From the NCBI GenBank assembly GCA_027021615.1, contig JALUTY010000027.1:1-57148 (forward strand): a DNA stretch of 57,148 bases, read 5' to 3'. The position numbers were made by a program, and so were the translations under genes. The notes below the pieces were generated by a model that saw only the letters and a list, made by a program, of their open reading frames with translations, did no database searches and was not told where the DNA came from. Below, one piece after another: positions 26,101 through 34,400 of this stretch (positions are counted from its first letter, which is position 1; each line of letters begins with the position of its first letter). The stretch comes from a bacterium. GTDB taxonomy: Bacteria > Desulfobacterota > Deferrisomatia > Deferrisomatales > Deferrisomataceae.

Positions 26101-29100
26101 GTACGCCGGGTACGAGGCCCGGTACGACCTGTACAAGAAGGAGTGGCAGTGCGTCATCACGAGCCTTGAGGACATCCCGGCCACCGGGTCCCGGACGTTC
26201 ACCTACTTTGCCGTGCCCGTGCTCGCCGAGAAGGGGCCGGCCGACCCGAAGATCGGATTCCTCACGGGCGTTCATTACGACCGGGATCCCCAGGGGCTCA
26301 CGATCCACGACTGGTTCGCCGCGCCGCCGGCCCGGGTTTGGGGCGGCGGCGAGACCATCGCCGAGGCGTACGACAGGGCGGTGAAGGGCTCGGACTACCT
26401 CCTGGTGACCCACCCGGCGCGGCTGTTCGCCTACGGCAACGCCCACACCACCGACGCGAACGGGGTGCTCTCGGACATGGCCGAGCTGGCGCGGTACCGG
26501 GGCGGGGTGCTGGGGTTTCTGGAAACCTACGACAAGACCGTGCTGCGCAACCTCCTCAAGGCCAAGTACTTCCCCGGGGGCACGATGTTCCCCGAGAGCG
26601 TGTGGAGCGTCGGAACCTGGAGCAAGGCCCTGCGGGACGACTGGCCGGTCCGGGGGTACCTGCTGCTCGTGGGCGAGGCCAACGTGGTGCCCGCGTGGTC
26701 GAGGAAGCTCGGGAGCCACGAGACCGTCCACGGGCCGTTCACCTGGGTGGCCGACCCCACGGACTACCCCTACGCCAGCACCTACGGGGACGACTTTCGC
26801 CCGGAGCTGAGCATGGGCCGGATCGTGGGGGACACCCCGGCGGCCCTGCGCACGGCCCTGCGGGTGGAGATCGGCCTGGCCCGCGGGCTCCCGGCCTACC
26901 GCTTCGACCGGTCCCACACCATGCTGGTCACCGGCTTTCCCCGCGGCCTGGGCGGCGGCTCCATGCCGCTGAACCCCAAGGCCGAAAGCCAGCTCGTGCT
27001 GAAGGCGCTCCAGGGCCACACCCGGCTCCCTCCGGCAACGGTCAACCTCTGGCACACGCCCGACTACACGCGCCGCGCCCCGGACGGATCGATCGACCCG
27101 GCGGCGACCCGGGCCGCCATCCTCCAGAAGTTCTTCTCGGACCTGCCGGGGGCCGACGTGGTCTTCCTGGCCGGGCACGGCAACTGGGGTTCCTGGGACC
27201 AGATCCCGGCCTCGGCGTTCCCGCCGCGCACCGACCCCTTCGGCCCGGCGAACCCGTTCGTGTTCGCGTCTTCGTGCGAGACGGGCAAGTACACCAACGG
27301 CTACAGCCTGGCCGAGGCCTTTCTCAGGAAGGGCGCGGCCGGGTACCTGGGGGCCACCATCCTGGGGGCCTGCAACTCGAACGGGGTGTGCCCCAACTCC
27401 GACCGGTTCTTCGGGTGGTGGGGGGCATCGACCCCGGTGGGGCTGGCCCTGAAGCTCACCAAGCAGACCCTGGGGACGAGCCTCGTGGACCGGGTGTGGG
27501 GCGGCATCTACCACCTTTTCGGCGACCCCAAGTTCGGGGCCGTGGGAGCAGGGGCGCCGGCCCGGGCCGCGGCCACGGGCGAGGCCGGCACGCCCCTGCC
27601 GGAGGACGGGATCGCCGAGGTCACCGTGCCCGGGTACGCGGTCTGGGACGACGAGGGGTACGTGCACGCCACCGTTCCAGGGGGTGGCGAGCTGTGGCAG
27701 ACCGGCATGCCCGTGGTGCCGTTCTACCAGGTGCGCTACGACCTGGCGCCGGGCGTGCGGGTCCAGGATGTGACGCTCGCGGGGCGCGGGGGGCACAGCG
27801 TGGAGCAGGGGCCCGTGCTCGCCACGGCCGCCCTGGGGCGGATCGGGTCCGAGGACCCGGTGTACGAGGTGCCGCCCGACGTGATCCCGGACTGGTGGCC
27901 CGACCGGGAGTTCGAGTGGGAGGTGGTCGAGGACGGGCGGACCTCCAGCCTGGTCCTCACGATCTACCCGCTCCGCTACAACCACCGAACCAGGCAGATC
28001 TCGTTCTTCAGCACCTACACCTTCCGGGTGGACACCCTGGTCTCGTCCGCCGAGATCACGGCCCTGGCCGCCGACAGGCCGGCGTACGATCCGGGGGAGA
28101 AGGCCCGGATCGCGTTCCGCGCCCGGAACACGGGCGCCCCCCTGGACGCCGTGGTGGAGATCGTGGTGGAGGACGAGGCCGGGATCGAGCCGCCCCAGGG
28201 CCTGTACCTGGACACCCTCACCGACCTGCAGGGGGAGGCCGGGTGGACGGGATCCTGGGACACCGAGGGCGCCGCCCCGGGGTACTACCGGATCCGGGCG
28301 ACCCTGCGGACCCTCCACGGCGCGCTGCTGGACCGCCGGGAGGAGACCGTCCGGGTGGGGCGGCCCGGCGCCGACCTGACCGGGCTGTCGGCCGAGCCCC
28401 GGGCGTTCTGGCCGGGCGAGGCGGTGGATCTCCGGGCCACCGTGGTGAACACCGGCTCCACCCACCTGGAGGGCGAGGTGGTGTTCCGCGCGAGCGACGG
28501 AGCCGGCAGACCGGTGGCCGAGCTGCGCCAGGGGGTCTCGGGGCTCGCCCCGGGCGCGTCGGTCCCGGTGGGCCGGACCTGGGACACGGCCGGGCTGCCC
28601 GAGGGCACGTACCGGGTGGCCGCCTTTGCCGCCTACGACGGCCAGACCACGGATTCAAAGATACTGGACGTCGATGTCCTCTCGGATCGGGACACAGACG
28701 GTGTGGCGGATCGGGTCGACAACTGCCCTGACACGCCCAACGCGGATCAAATCGATGCCGACGCGGACGGCGCGGGTGGCGCCTGCGACAACTGCCCCTC
28801 GGTGGCCAACGCCGACCAGGCGGATGCGGACGGAAACGGCGTGGGTGATGCGTGCGAGGCGCCGGCCGGCTCGGTGGAGGACCTGGTTGTGGCCGAGTAC
28901 GTTCTGGTGGCCACCCGGCGGGTGACCCGCACGGCGTTCGTGTACACGTACCGTCTGCGCGTCACCAACACCGGCCCGGGCCGTTTCGCCGGTCTCGTCG
29001 GCAGCCTGGCGCTTCCCGCCCCCCACCAGGTGATCGACGGCACCGTGACGTTCGGCCCGGTGGAGCCGGGCGAGACCGCGACCAGCACGGACACCTTCCA

Positions 29101-29170
29101 GGTGCGCGTGGACCGCCGCTACGACCTGACCTCGGAAGAGTTCGGGTGGGCGTTCGTGGAGGGCCCGTAG
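23123..29170 (+). CDS. Giant secreted caspase-fold cysteine peptidase (C25, gingipain-type)
   Basis: This 2,015-residue protein has a signal peptide (1-28). A predicted seven-bladed propeller (about 43-420) shows repeats like YSPVAHEYLVVWQ. Next come a CNA-B/SdrD-like domain (430-520), Ig/Fn3-like domains (530-930) and a CARDB-like domain (about 930-1060). The C25 catalytic domain (about 1080-1480) has the dyad His1352 in FLAGHGNWG and Cys1385 in FASSCETG. Residues 1500-1636 (PVVPFYQVRYDLAPG to LTIYPLRYNHRTRQI) resemble the gingipain propeptide, which normally precedes the catalytic domain. CARDB-like repeats, thrombospondin type-3 repeats and the shared C-terminal module end the protein. In gingipains this fold hydrolyses peptide bonds after Arg or Lys; specificity here is unknown. 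It is presumably extracellular and may act on host, prey or neighbouring surface proteins. Confidence 0.9.
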   Translation: MTPLRSVTRAISVWCALWILAMGRAFAAVPVAQGPADDAAPRAAYSPVAHEYLVVWQSGGAAPGVRAARLGADGTLLAPDLVLAGDPAPEGRPDVACRAGAAEYLVVYEQGTASGGRGVYAVVVDAAGTPVNGPFPVDGTGADLPPGTGTGGGGEGPIVVVSPGANSRPRVGYSPADDRYLVVWEHRESDESAVASVQGRLLAPDGTPAGPVLDIAPGAADASAPAVAPGAGGYLVVWQEAGASGTYGVWARRVGPEGELGPPTPVSAGEDDRVRPAVAFDLSGGGFLVVWEDHRRAPLGGPDVYAQRLDADGAPVGESAAVSQAAAARHEAPAAAYLPSAGEFLVAWAYEAIPARHEVFRRRVRADGTPAGGEAGLGGFPLHGEPPALAPDGAWSALAAWADERDAASSGWDVYAAVVGPRRFAGHVYGGPGPDAAPVLSGVTVELHCSDSPDPPGTLLTAAVTDADGFYELPLWEPCEYANLIERDPPGYASVASRSPAGEAVGPNRIRYAMGPAASRFLPDNDFWDAVDPPPGDWHAFTPSDWVEEQQVTCSVRVSDLGSGLDVSSAEYAFSTDGGTTWSGWLPARCTGTDGSTGVETVTAASVPFGQDSGPAARNRVRFRIADRAGNMGLSPAYEVPVDSAAPAFVDGPSATATGPTSAVVRWETDEACTGVVEYGLRAGAFGLVQAAPGRAAGQAVTLTDLVPGATYALRVKATDVAGKTTASRELFFRTLLPPDPVEPRVSLVEPEAYQGVVTIAADASDDQGVEKVEYYLDGALVYTAYGSAFGFTVDTARWANGAHTLRAVAYDRSGNTWEDRRTIDVTNLADRRAPTVSITSPSADGAVVSGTVQVTADLTDDAGLAQAFFRVDGRYQGFRPLPGHPRSAEVSFPWDAGAAAAGEHTLSVEVFDADTPYAKSASATRTVRVVRAPPPSQPAPRLTVSHSVERRGSYFAVAVDVVNRGDAPARNVRIQDYLKGFQPISSVEMTPVYAGYEARYDLYKKEWQCVITSLEDIPATGSRTFTYFAVPVLAEKGPADPKIGFLTGVHYDRDPQGLTIHDWFAAPPARVWGGGETIAEAYDRAVKGSDYLLVTHPARLFAYGNAHTTDANGVLSDMAELARYRGGVLGFLETYDKTVLRNLLKAKYFPGGTMFPESVWSVGTWSKALRDDWPVRGYLLLVGEANVVPAWSRKLGSHETVHGPFTWVADPTDYPYASTYGDDFRPELSMGRIVGDTPAALRTALRVEIGLARGLPAYRFDRSHTMLVTGFPRGLGGGSMPLNPKAESQLVLKALQGHTRLPPATVNLWHTPDYTRRAPDGSIDPAATRAAILQKFFSDLPGADVVFLAGHGNWGSWDQIPASAFPPRTDPFGPANPFVFASSCETGKYTNGYSLAEAFLRKGAAGYLGATILGACNSNGVCPNSDRFFGWWGASTPVGLALKLTKQTLGTSLVDRVWGGIYHLFGDPKFGAVGAGAPARAAATGEAGTPLPEDGIAEVTVPGYAVWDDEGYVHATVPGGGELWQTGMPVVPFYQVRYDLAPGVRVQDVTLAGRGGHSVEQGPVLATAALGRIGSEDPVYEVPPDVIPDWWPDREFEWEVVEDGRTSSLVLTIYPLRYNHRTRQISFFSTYTFRVDTLVSSAEITALAADRPAYDPGEKARIAFRARNTGAPLDAVVEIVVEDEAGIEPPQGLYLDTLTDLQGEAGWTGSWDTEGAAPGYYRIRATLRTLHGALLDRREETVRVGRPGADLTGLSAEPRAFWPGEAVDLRATVVNTGSTHLEGEVVFRASDGAGRPVAELRQGVSGLAPGASVPVGRTWDTAGLPEGTYRVAAFAAYDGQTTDSKILDVDVLSDRDTDGVADRVDNCPDTPNADQIDADADGAGGACDNCPSVANADQADADGNGVGDACEAPAGSVEDLVVAEYVLVATRRVTRTAFVYTYRLRVTNTGPGRFAGLVGSLALPAPHQVIDGTVTFGPVEPGETATSTDTFQVRVDRRYDLTSEEFGWAFVEGP
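28721..29170 (+). repeat. Duplicated C-terminal module, copy 2
   Basis: Gap-free partner of 21401-21850 at the end of the C25 peptidase gene. The thrombospondin repeats at the start have diverged more than the final ~375 bases, where [14 protein letters not shown] and [12 protein letters not shown] are shared. Confidence 0.85.
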
Positions 29171-29212
29171 GAGGGGGGGTGGGGTTGCATCCTGTCGCTT
29201 CGGAGATCTACC

Positions 29213-30544
29213 TCACGGGCAGGCCGGTGGCTCGGGCGCCGGGTCCGCCTCCACGTAGGGCACATCGGCCACGGGCGAGAGGTCCCGGACCGGGTTTCCC
29301 CGAACGTCCAGGTTCTCCAGCGCGGGGAGCGAGCCGAGGGGCGAGAGGTCCATCACGGCGTTGTCCTGAAGCCCCAGGGTGTGCAGGGCCGAGAGCCCGG
29401 CCAGGGGGCTCAGGTCTGCCACCGCGTTCCGGTCCAGCCGGAGCACCTGGAGCTCCGAAAGGCCCGACAGGGGCGAGAGATCCTGCAGCGCGTTGTTCGT
29501 GAGGTCCAGCCACACGAGGCCGGCCAGTTCGCCGATCGGCGAGAGGTCCCGGATCGCGTTTCCGGCCAGGTGAAGCTGGACCAGGTCCCCAAGGGTTTCG
29601 ATCCCGTCCAGCGACCGGATGCCCCGGTTCGAGCAGTCCAGAGCCTGCACGGGATGCTGCATGGCCTGGTGCTCTTCGACGCACGCGGCCAGGTACGGGT
29701 CGGCGAACGGCGTCGGGTCGGCCGGAAGGGCCAAGTCCCACAGATCGGAAGCTGCCAGGGTGTCCACGTCCGCCACCGGCGAAAGGTCCCGGACCGGGTT
29801 TCCCGACACATCCAGCCGGACCAGCGAGGCCAGATCCGCGAGGGGGTCCAGGTCGGTCACCCGATTGCCCGAAAGATCCAGGTCCTCCAGCCGGTCGAGC
29901 CCGTCCAGGGGGGCCACGTCCCGGATGCCGTTGTTCGCCAGGTCGAGCACCCTCAGGTCTTGGAGCGCCGAGAGCCCGTCCGGTTCCCAGAGCCCGTTTC
30001 CGGACAGGTCCAGGGTCACCAGGCTCTGGAGGTCTCGGAGGGGCGAGGCGTCCCCCACGGCGTTCCCGCCGAGCTCCAGGTGGACTAGGTCCGCAAGGAT
30101 CCCAAGAGGCGAGACGTCCGAGATCGCGTTGTCGCTCAGATCCAGACGGGCGAGGCCCGAAAGCATCCCGATGCCCTCCAGGCTCCGGATTCCCCGGTTC
30201 CGGCACTCCAGGGTGTCCAGCGACCCCAGGGAGGCCGGCGAGAGGTCGGGCACGTGCTCCAGCACGCAGCCCTCCAGGTTGGCGTCCGCGAACACCGTGC
30301 CGCCGCACGCGTCCTGGGTTTCCGGCGTGGAAGACGTGCCGGAGGGCGAAGGCGCCGGGGCGGTGCCCAGGCCGTCCTGGAACGGAAGGAGCGGCTCCGT
30401 GGCCTCAGAGGAATCGGGCGGGTTCGTCCCGGCGCCGGGAGTCGGGGGTGCCGAAGGGGGCGCCCCCGAGCCGCCGCCTCCCCCGCCTCCCCCGCAACCG
30501 ACCGCGATGAGCAGGAGTCCCAGTAACAGAAATCCTTTTCGCAC
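29213..30544 (-). CDS. Leucine-rich-repeat lipoprotein (internalin-like)
   Basis: GTG is chosen as start because GGAGGG lies just upstream and it gives a clean lipoprotein signal, RKGFLLLGLLLIAVGC; an ATG about 34 codons upstream would bury it. The lipobox Cys is followed by a Gly-rich, then Pro/Ser-rich linker. Two leucine-rich blocks follow, of about six and five 22-residue repeats of the form LxxLxxLDLSxNAIxDLSPL. Each block opens with a cap bearing Cys residues (LECRNRGIRSLEGI and LDCSNRGIRSLDGI) and each ends NPVRDLSPVADV, so the blocks arose by duplication. The protein (443 residues) is probably anchored to the outer membrane and binds protein or peptide ligands. It lies tail to tail with the C25 peptidase gene, 42 bases apart, and has its own sigma-54 promoter. 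Confidence 0.88.
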   Translation of the reverse strand: MRKGFLLLGLLLIAVGCGGGGGGGGSGAPPSAPPTPGAGTNPPDSSEATEPLLPFQDGLGTAPAPSPSGTSSTPETQDACGGTVFADANLEGCVLEHVPDLSPASLGSLDTLECRNRGIRSLEGIGMLSGLARLDLSDNAISDVSPLGILADLVHLELGGNAVGDASPLRDLQSLVTLDLSGNGLWEPDGLSALQDLRVLDLANNGIRDVAPLDGLDRLEDLDLSGNRVTDLDPLADLASLVRLDVSGNPVRDLSPVADVDTLAASDLWDLALPADPTPFADPYLAACVEEHQAMQHPVQALDCSNRGIRSLDGIETLGDLVQLHLAGNAIRDLSPIGELAGLVWLDLTNNALQDLSPLSGLSELQVLRLDRNAVADLSPLAGLSALHTLGLQDNAVMDLSPLGSLPALENLDVRGNPVRDLSPVADVPYVEADPAPEPPACP

Positions 30545-30629
30545 GCAGATCCCTCCGGGTTCCACATTTGGGCAGCCCGATGACACCGCCCCCGCGCGCG
30601 GCAGGAACCACGGCGGTGAAGTGGACTTA

Positions 30630-30646
30630 TGCCAGTTCCGTGCCAA
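30630..30646 (-). promoter_or_regulatory. Near-consensus sigma-54 promoter of the LRR lipoprotein gene
   Basis: On the minus strand TTGGCACGGAACTGGCA matches TTGGCACG-N4-TTGCA with one mismatch (TGGCA for TTGCA) and exact GG-N10-GC spacing. The start codon lies about 85 bases downstream. Confidence 0.7.
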
Positions 30647-30685
30647 GGACGGCGCGGCCCCGGCCCCGGAGGAACGCGGCGGGCC

Positions 30686-31822
30686 TCACCCCCCGGCCGC
30701 GCACGGGGGCAAGCTCCCGAGGGGTTCCTCGGGCGGCAGCAAACAGAGGCTCCATGGCCGGACGTGGCACCAGACCTTCGTGCCGGGCTCCATGGGGTAC
30801 TCCCGGGCCGCCCGGATGTTGAGCCAGGCGTCCAGGGTGAGGCCCTCGACCCGTAGCCGTAGCAGGCGGGAGTGGCCGAGGTCGGCCCACTCCAGGACCT
30901 CGGCCCGCAGGAGGTTCCTCTGCCGGTCGGGCTCCGGCGGCCGATCGGGCCGCACCAGGATCACCTCCTCGGGCCGGATCCCTACCACCACGGCCGCCCC
31001 CTCGGGGAAACGTGGGTCCGGGGTCACCAGGAGCCCCCGTGCTAGCCCGTGGATGCGGAGCCGTTGGTAGCCGTCGTCACCCACCGGCCCGGCGGTGGCC
31101 GGAAACAGGTTCTGGAGCATGAGGAACCGGGCCACCCGCAGGTTGGCCGGCCGGTTGTAGAGCTCCGCCGGTCGGCCGGTCTGCTCGATCCGGCCGGCCA
31201 TCAGGATGGCCATGCGGTCGGCCATCAGGAACGCCTCCTCGGGGTCGTGGGTCACCTGCACCACGGTCACCCCCAGCCGGCGTTGGAGGTCCCGGAACTC
31301 CACCTGCAGCCGCCGGCGCAGGGCGGCGTCCAGGGCGGAGAACGGCTCGTCCAGGAAGATCACCCGGGGCTCGGTGACCAGGGCCCGGGCCAGGGCGACC
31401 CTTTGTCGCTCCCCGCCCGACAGGGTGCGTGCGTCCTTCCGCTCGATCACCCGGCCCAGGTCCAGCAGCTCGACCCAGTGCCGCAGGCGCTCCTCCACTC
31501 CGGAGACCCGCTGGCCCCGGGCGCGAAGGCCGAACAGGATGTTCTCGCGGACCGACAGATGGGGGAACAGGGCGAGGTCCTGGGGCACGTAGGCCACGTT
31601 CCGGGCCTCGGGGGGCAGGTCGGTGGCGTCCCGGCCGTCCAGGAGCACCCGGCCGGCCTGGGGCCTGCGGATCCCCAGGAGGGCCTCCAAGAGGAGGGTT
31701 TTCCCGGCTCCGGACGGGCCGAGGACGAAGAAGCTCTCCCCCGGAGCCACGGCCAGGTCGATGCTCCGGAGCACGAAGCCCCCGAACCGTACGGTGAGCC
31801 CCTCGGCCCGGATCACCTCCAT
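30686..31822 (-). CDS. Molybdate/tungstate-type ABC transporter ATPase
   Basis: The 378-residue protein has Walker A GPSGAGKT, signature LSGGERQR, Walker B VIFLDEP and switch His in QVTHDPEEA. The C-terminal third (from about 235) is a TOBE-like regulatory domain, as in ModC/CysA/PotA-type ATPases. The start overlaps the permease stop by 10 bases. It powers uptake by the binding protein and permease encoded just upstream. The neighbours suggest an oxyanion (molybdate, tungstate or similar), but the exact substrate cannot be read from the ATPase. Confidence 0.9.
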   Translation of the reverse strand: MEVIRAEGLTVRFGGFVLRSIDLAVAPGESFFVLGPSGAGKTLLLEALLGIRRPQAGRVLLDGRDATDLPPEARNVAYVPQDLALFPHLSVRENILFGLRARGQRVSGVEERLRHWVELLDLGRVIERKDARTLSGGERQRVALARALVTEPRVIFLDEPFSALDAALRRRLQVEFRDLQRRLGVTVVQVTHDPEEAFLMADRMAILMAGRIEQTGRPAELYNRPANLRVARFLMLQNLFPATAGPVGDDGYQRLRIHGLARGLLVTPDPRFPEGAAVVVGIRPEEVILVRPDRPPEPDRQRNLLRAEVLEWADLGHSRLLRLRVEGLTLDAWLNIRAAREYPMEPGTKVWCHVRPWSLCLLPPEEPLGSLPPCAAGG

Positions 31823-32601
31823 CCTCCCAGGGCCCGCAGTCCCACCAGCACGCCCAGGCTCAGGATCGACAGGAGCAGGATCAGGCCCACGGCGTCGGTG
31901 ATGTCGGCCTCGGCCAGACGCAGGTAGATGGCCACGGGCATGGTCTCGGTCTTCCCGGGCACGGCGCCGGCCAGGGTCACGGTGGCCCCGAACTCGCCCA
32001 CCGACCGGGCCCAGGCCAGGATGAAGGCGGCCAAGACGCCCTTCCGGGCCAGGGGCAGGGTCACCCGCCGAAACGCACCCCAGGCCGTGCACCCCAGAAA
32101 CCGGGCCACGTGCTCGTAGCGCTCGTCCACACCCTGGAAGCTGGCCTTGAGCACCCGCACCGCCAGGGCCGTGGCCACGGTGGTCTGGGCCAGCACGATC
32201 CCGGGCACCTCGAACACGAACCGCACCAGGTGGGTCTCGACCCACTGGCCCAGGCCGCCCCGGAAGAACAGCAGGAGGGAGACCCCCAGGGCCACGGGCG
32301 ACAGGACCACGGGCAGGTCCAGCAGCAGATCGAGCACGGCCGACCCGGGAAACGGCCGGCGGGCCAGGAGGTAGGCGGTGGGCACGGCCACGGCCAGGGC
32401 GATGAGTGCCGAGAGGGTGGCCGTGCCGAGGCTCAGGGTCACGGCCTGCCGGATTCCGGGCCGGCCGAGGGCGGCCAGGGTGGCCCCCAGGCCTGCGTAG
32501 CCGGCCTGGGACCAGAGGATGGCGGCCACGGCCCCCGAGGCCAGGGCCAGGGCGGCCCCGGTGAGAAACCAGAAAACCCGGTCGGTCACCCTCACCTCCA
32601 C
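31813..32601 (-). CDS. ABC transporter permease, ModB/TupB-like
   Basis: The 262-residue membrane protein has about five to six hydrophobic segments and the coupling loop ARSVGEFGATVTLAG, which matches the EFG(A)T motif of molybdate, tungstate and sulfate permeases. The start is taken as GTG overlapping the binding-protein stop by 10 bases; a GTG two codons further is possible. It forms the inner-membrane channel of the operon's transporter. Confidence 0.9.
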   Translation of the reverse strand: MEVRVTDRVFWFLTGAALALASGAVAAILWSQAGYAGLGATLAALGRPGIRQAVTLSLGTATLSALIALAVAVPTAYLLARRPFPGSAVLDLLLDLPVVLSPVALGVSLLLFFRGGLGQWVETHLVRFVFEVPGIVLAQTTVATALAVRVLKASFQGVDERYEHVARFLGCTAWGAFRRVTLPLARKGVLAAFILAWARSVGEFGATVTLAGAVPGKTETMPVAIYLRLAEADITDAVGLILLLSILSLGVLVGLRALGGWR

Positions 32602-33419
32602 CGGGCGGGCAGGGGGAACTCTCCTCCCACCGGGGTGTCGGCACGGGTGAACCGCCGAGCCTCGTCCAGGGAGGTCAGGTACCCGTGGCGCCGGAAGATC
32701 TCCCGGCCTTCGGGTCCGGTGAGGAACTCCAGGAACGCCAGGGCCGCCTCGCGGTTTCGGGTGAACACCGAGACCGCGGCAGGGATGTAGCCGATGCGGG
32801 GAACCTCGTCGGGGGGGTACAGGATCGTCTCGATCCGCTCGGGGTTCCAGTCGTCGAACACGTCCCAGCCGAGCACCGCATCCACGAGCCCCAAGGCGAG
32901 CATCTGGGCCGTCTTGGTGCAGGACTCGGCGTAGTTGACGATGTGGGGACGGATCCGGTCCGCCAGCCCCTGCCGCTCCATGACCTCCACGGCGTACAGT
33001 CCCACGCAGACCGCATCGGGCCGGGCAATGCCCACCCGGATGCCGGGCCGGGCCAGGTCCGCGAGCGACCGGATCCCCTTGGGGTTGCCCCGGGCCACGT
33101 TGATGGCGGGCAGCAGGTACACCACCCGCACCTCGGTGGTCGGATCCACCAGCCCCTTGCGTTTGGCCTTCTCCATGAAGTCCGACGAGCCGGGGAAGTA
33201 CACGTCGCCCCGCCGGGCCAGATCCATCTGGGCGAGCACCGTGCCCGAGCCCCCGAAGTGGATCCGCACCGCGGTGCCGGTACGCTGCTCGAACCGCCGG
33301 GCCGCCTCTTCGGCGGCCGGTTTCGAGGCTGACCCGGCGAACACCTCGATCTCCGAGGCGCCCGCAGGGGCGGCCAGGGCAAGGATCCAGAGCAGGAGCG
33401 GGATGCTACTTCGCACCAT
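32592..33419 (-). CDS. Periplasmic substrate-binding protein, molybdate/tungstate-type
   Basis: The 275-residue protein has a signal peptide (1-21, ending PAGA) and the ModA-like opening IEVFAGSASKPAAEEAARRFE with FGGSGTVLAQM, where Ser residues typically bind the oxyanion. Later features are RVGIARPDAVCVG and GLVDAVLGWDVFDDW. It should capture oxyanion in the periplasm and hand it to the permease encoded next. Choosing between molybdate and tungstate would need phylogeny or binding data. The start overlaps the DUF190 stop by 14 bases, so the genes are surely cotranscribed. Confidence 0.88.
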   Translation of the reverse strand: MVRSSIPLLLWILALAAPAGASEIEVFAGSASKPAAEEAARRFEQRTGTAVRIHFGGSGTVLAQMDLARRGDVYFPGSSDFMEKAKRKGLVDPTTEVRVVYLLPAINVARGNPKGIRSLADLARPGIRVGIARPDAVCVGLYAVEVMERQGLADRIRPHIVNYAESCTKTAQMLALGLVDAVLGWDVFDDWNPERIETILYPPDEVPRIGYIPAAVSVFTRNREAALAFLEFLTGPEGREIFRRHGYLTSLDEARRFTRADTPVGGEFPLPARWR

Positions 33420-33744
33420 GCCGGTACCGGAGCACCCTCGCCTTCTCCAGGGTGACCATGCCCTCCTCCACCACCTCGTCGAGCCAGGGCAGGAGCCGCT
33501 GGAGGTTCTCCTCGGTGTCCACCAGCTCCACCACGATGGGCAGGTCCTGGCTCAGGCGCAGGACCTTGGTCGTGTGGAGCCGGCTGTGGGCCCCAAACCC
33601 CATGACGCCCCGAAGTACCGTGGCGCCCGCCAGGCCCAGCTCCCGGGCCTTCAGCACGATGGCCTCGTACAGGGGGCGGCCGTGGTGCTTGTCCGCCTCG
33701 CCGATGAAGATGCGCAGCAGCATACCGTCTTCGGGAAGGGTCAT
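33406..33744 (-). CDS. DUF190 family protein
   Basis: The 112-residue protein contains the DUF190 signature: LRIFIGEADKHHGRPLYEAI, then GVMGFGAHSRLHTTKVLRL and PIVVELVDTEENL. The fold resembles PII-like small ligand-binding proteins. DUF190 genes commonly sit next to crcB, as here, and a role in fluoride or metal-related signalling has been proposed but is not settled. Cotranscription with an oxyanion transporter is of interest because a PII-like protein could sense nucleotide or transport state. Confidence 0.85.
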   Translation of the reverse strand: MTLPEDGMLLRIFIGEADKHHGRPLYEAIVLKARELGLAGATVLRGVMGFGAHSRLHTTKVLRLSQDLPIVVELVDTEENLQRLLPWLDEVVEEGMVTLEKARVLRYRHGAK

Positions 33745-33758
33745 GCGGTGTCCTCCCG

Positions 33759-34121
33759 TCATGTCAGGGAAAGGCCGAGCCACACCAGCAGGAACCCCAG
33801 CAGGTTCGACCCCAGCACGTATCCCGCGGCCAGGCCGAGCTCCCCGTCCCGGAGCAGGTGCAGGGTCTCCAGCCCGAACGAGCTGAAGGTGGTGAACGAT
33901 CCCAGGAGCCCCACGAAGAAGAAGGTCCGGAACGCCGGCGGCCACAGCGACCGCTCGGCGACCCCCCAGGCGGCCCCGATCACGAAGCAGCCGATCAGGT
34001 TCACGCACAGGGTGCCCCACGGGAACACCCCGGCAGCGGCGCGGGAGACCCAGCCGGCCACCAGGTATCGACCTGAAGCGCCGAACACGGCCCCCAGGGC
34101 CACGTAGACGAGACTGGGCAT
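33759..34121 (-). CDS. crcB: Fluoride exporter CrcB/Fluc
   Basis: The 120-residue protein has four membrane segments and the family signature GAVFGASGRYL, GTLCVNLIGCFVIG and FVGLLGSFTTFSSFGLE. It forms dual-topology dimers that export fluoride. AGGAGG lies seven bases before the ATG. It is the first gene of the minus-strand operon. No fluoride riboswitch (crcB motif) was recognised upstream, although one is common at this locus. Confidence 0.93.
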   Translation of the reverse strand: MPSLVYVALGAVFGASGRYLVAGWVSRAAAGVFPWGTLCVNLIGCFVIGAAWGVAERSLWPPAFRTFFFVGLLGSFTTFSSFGLETLHLLRDGELGLAAGYVLGSNLLGFLLVWLGLSLT

Positions 34122-34191
34122 GGGAACCTCCTCGCAGAGGCCGGAAACGTCAGTTGCTGAGACCTTCAAATGTATTCGCCAGGTACGGGGT

Positions 34192-34234
34192 GGGGGCCTG
34201 GTGGAGCGCCGGGTGCGGCCCCTTCGTTCGCCGC
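34192..34234 (+). repeat. Dispersed intergenic repeat core, copy C
   Basis: GGCCTGGTGGAGCGCCGGGT and the flanking GCGGCCCCTTCGTTCGCCGC resemble the cores at 35253, 40936, 49931 and 38241. This is a diverged copy. Confidence 0.5.
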
Positions 34235-34400
34235 GCCTCCGAACGTCTGGGTCACCACCGGCTCTCGGGGGTTCCGCTATCGCCGTTTGGACCGACGGGC
34301 TGGCAACGGCATGAGACGGCGCGGCGATCGGATGCCGCAATCGCGCCCGGCCGGAACCAGGCCCCCACCCCGTACTCCCCAAGGGGAAGGGGGCACGGGC

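Noticed and set aside
22610-28465. 1,951-codon open frame on the minus strand
   Set aside because: It is antisense to the C25 peptidase gene, is rich in Arg, Gly, Pro and His, and shows no domain. Long antisense frames are expected in GC-rich DNA with strong third-position bias.
34122-34330. Possible fluoride riboswitch before crcB
   Set aside because: The conserved crcB-motif words were not found on the minus strand in this leader.
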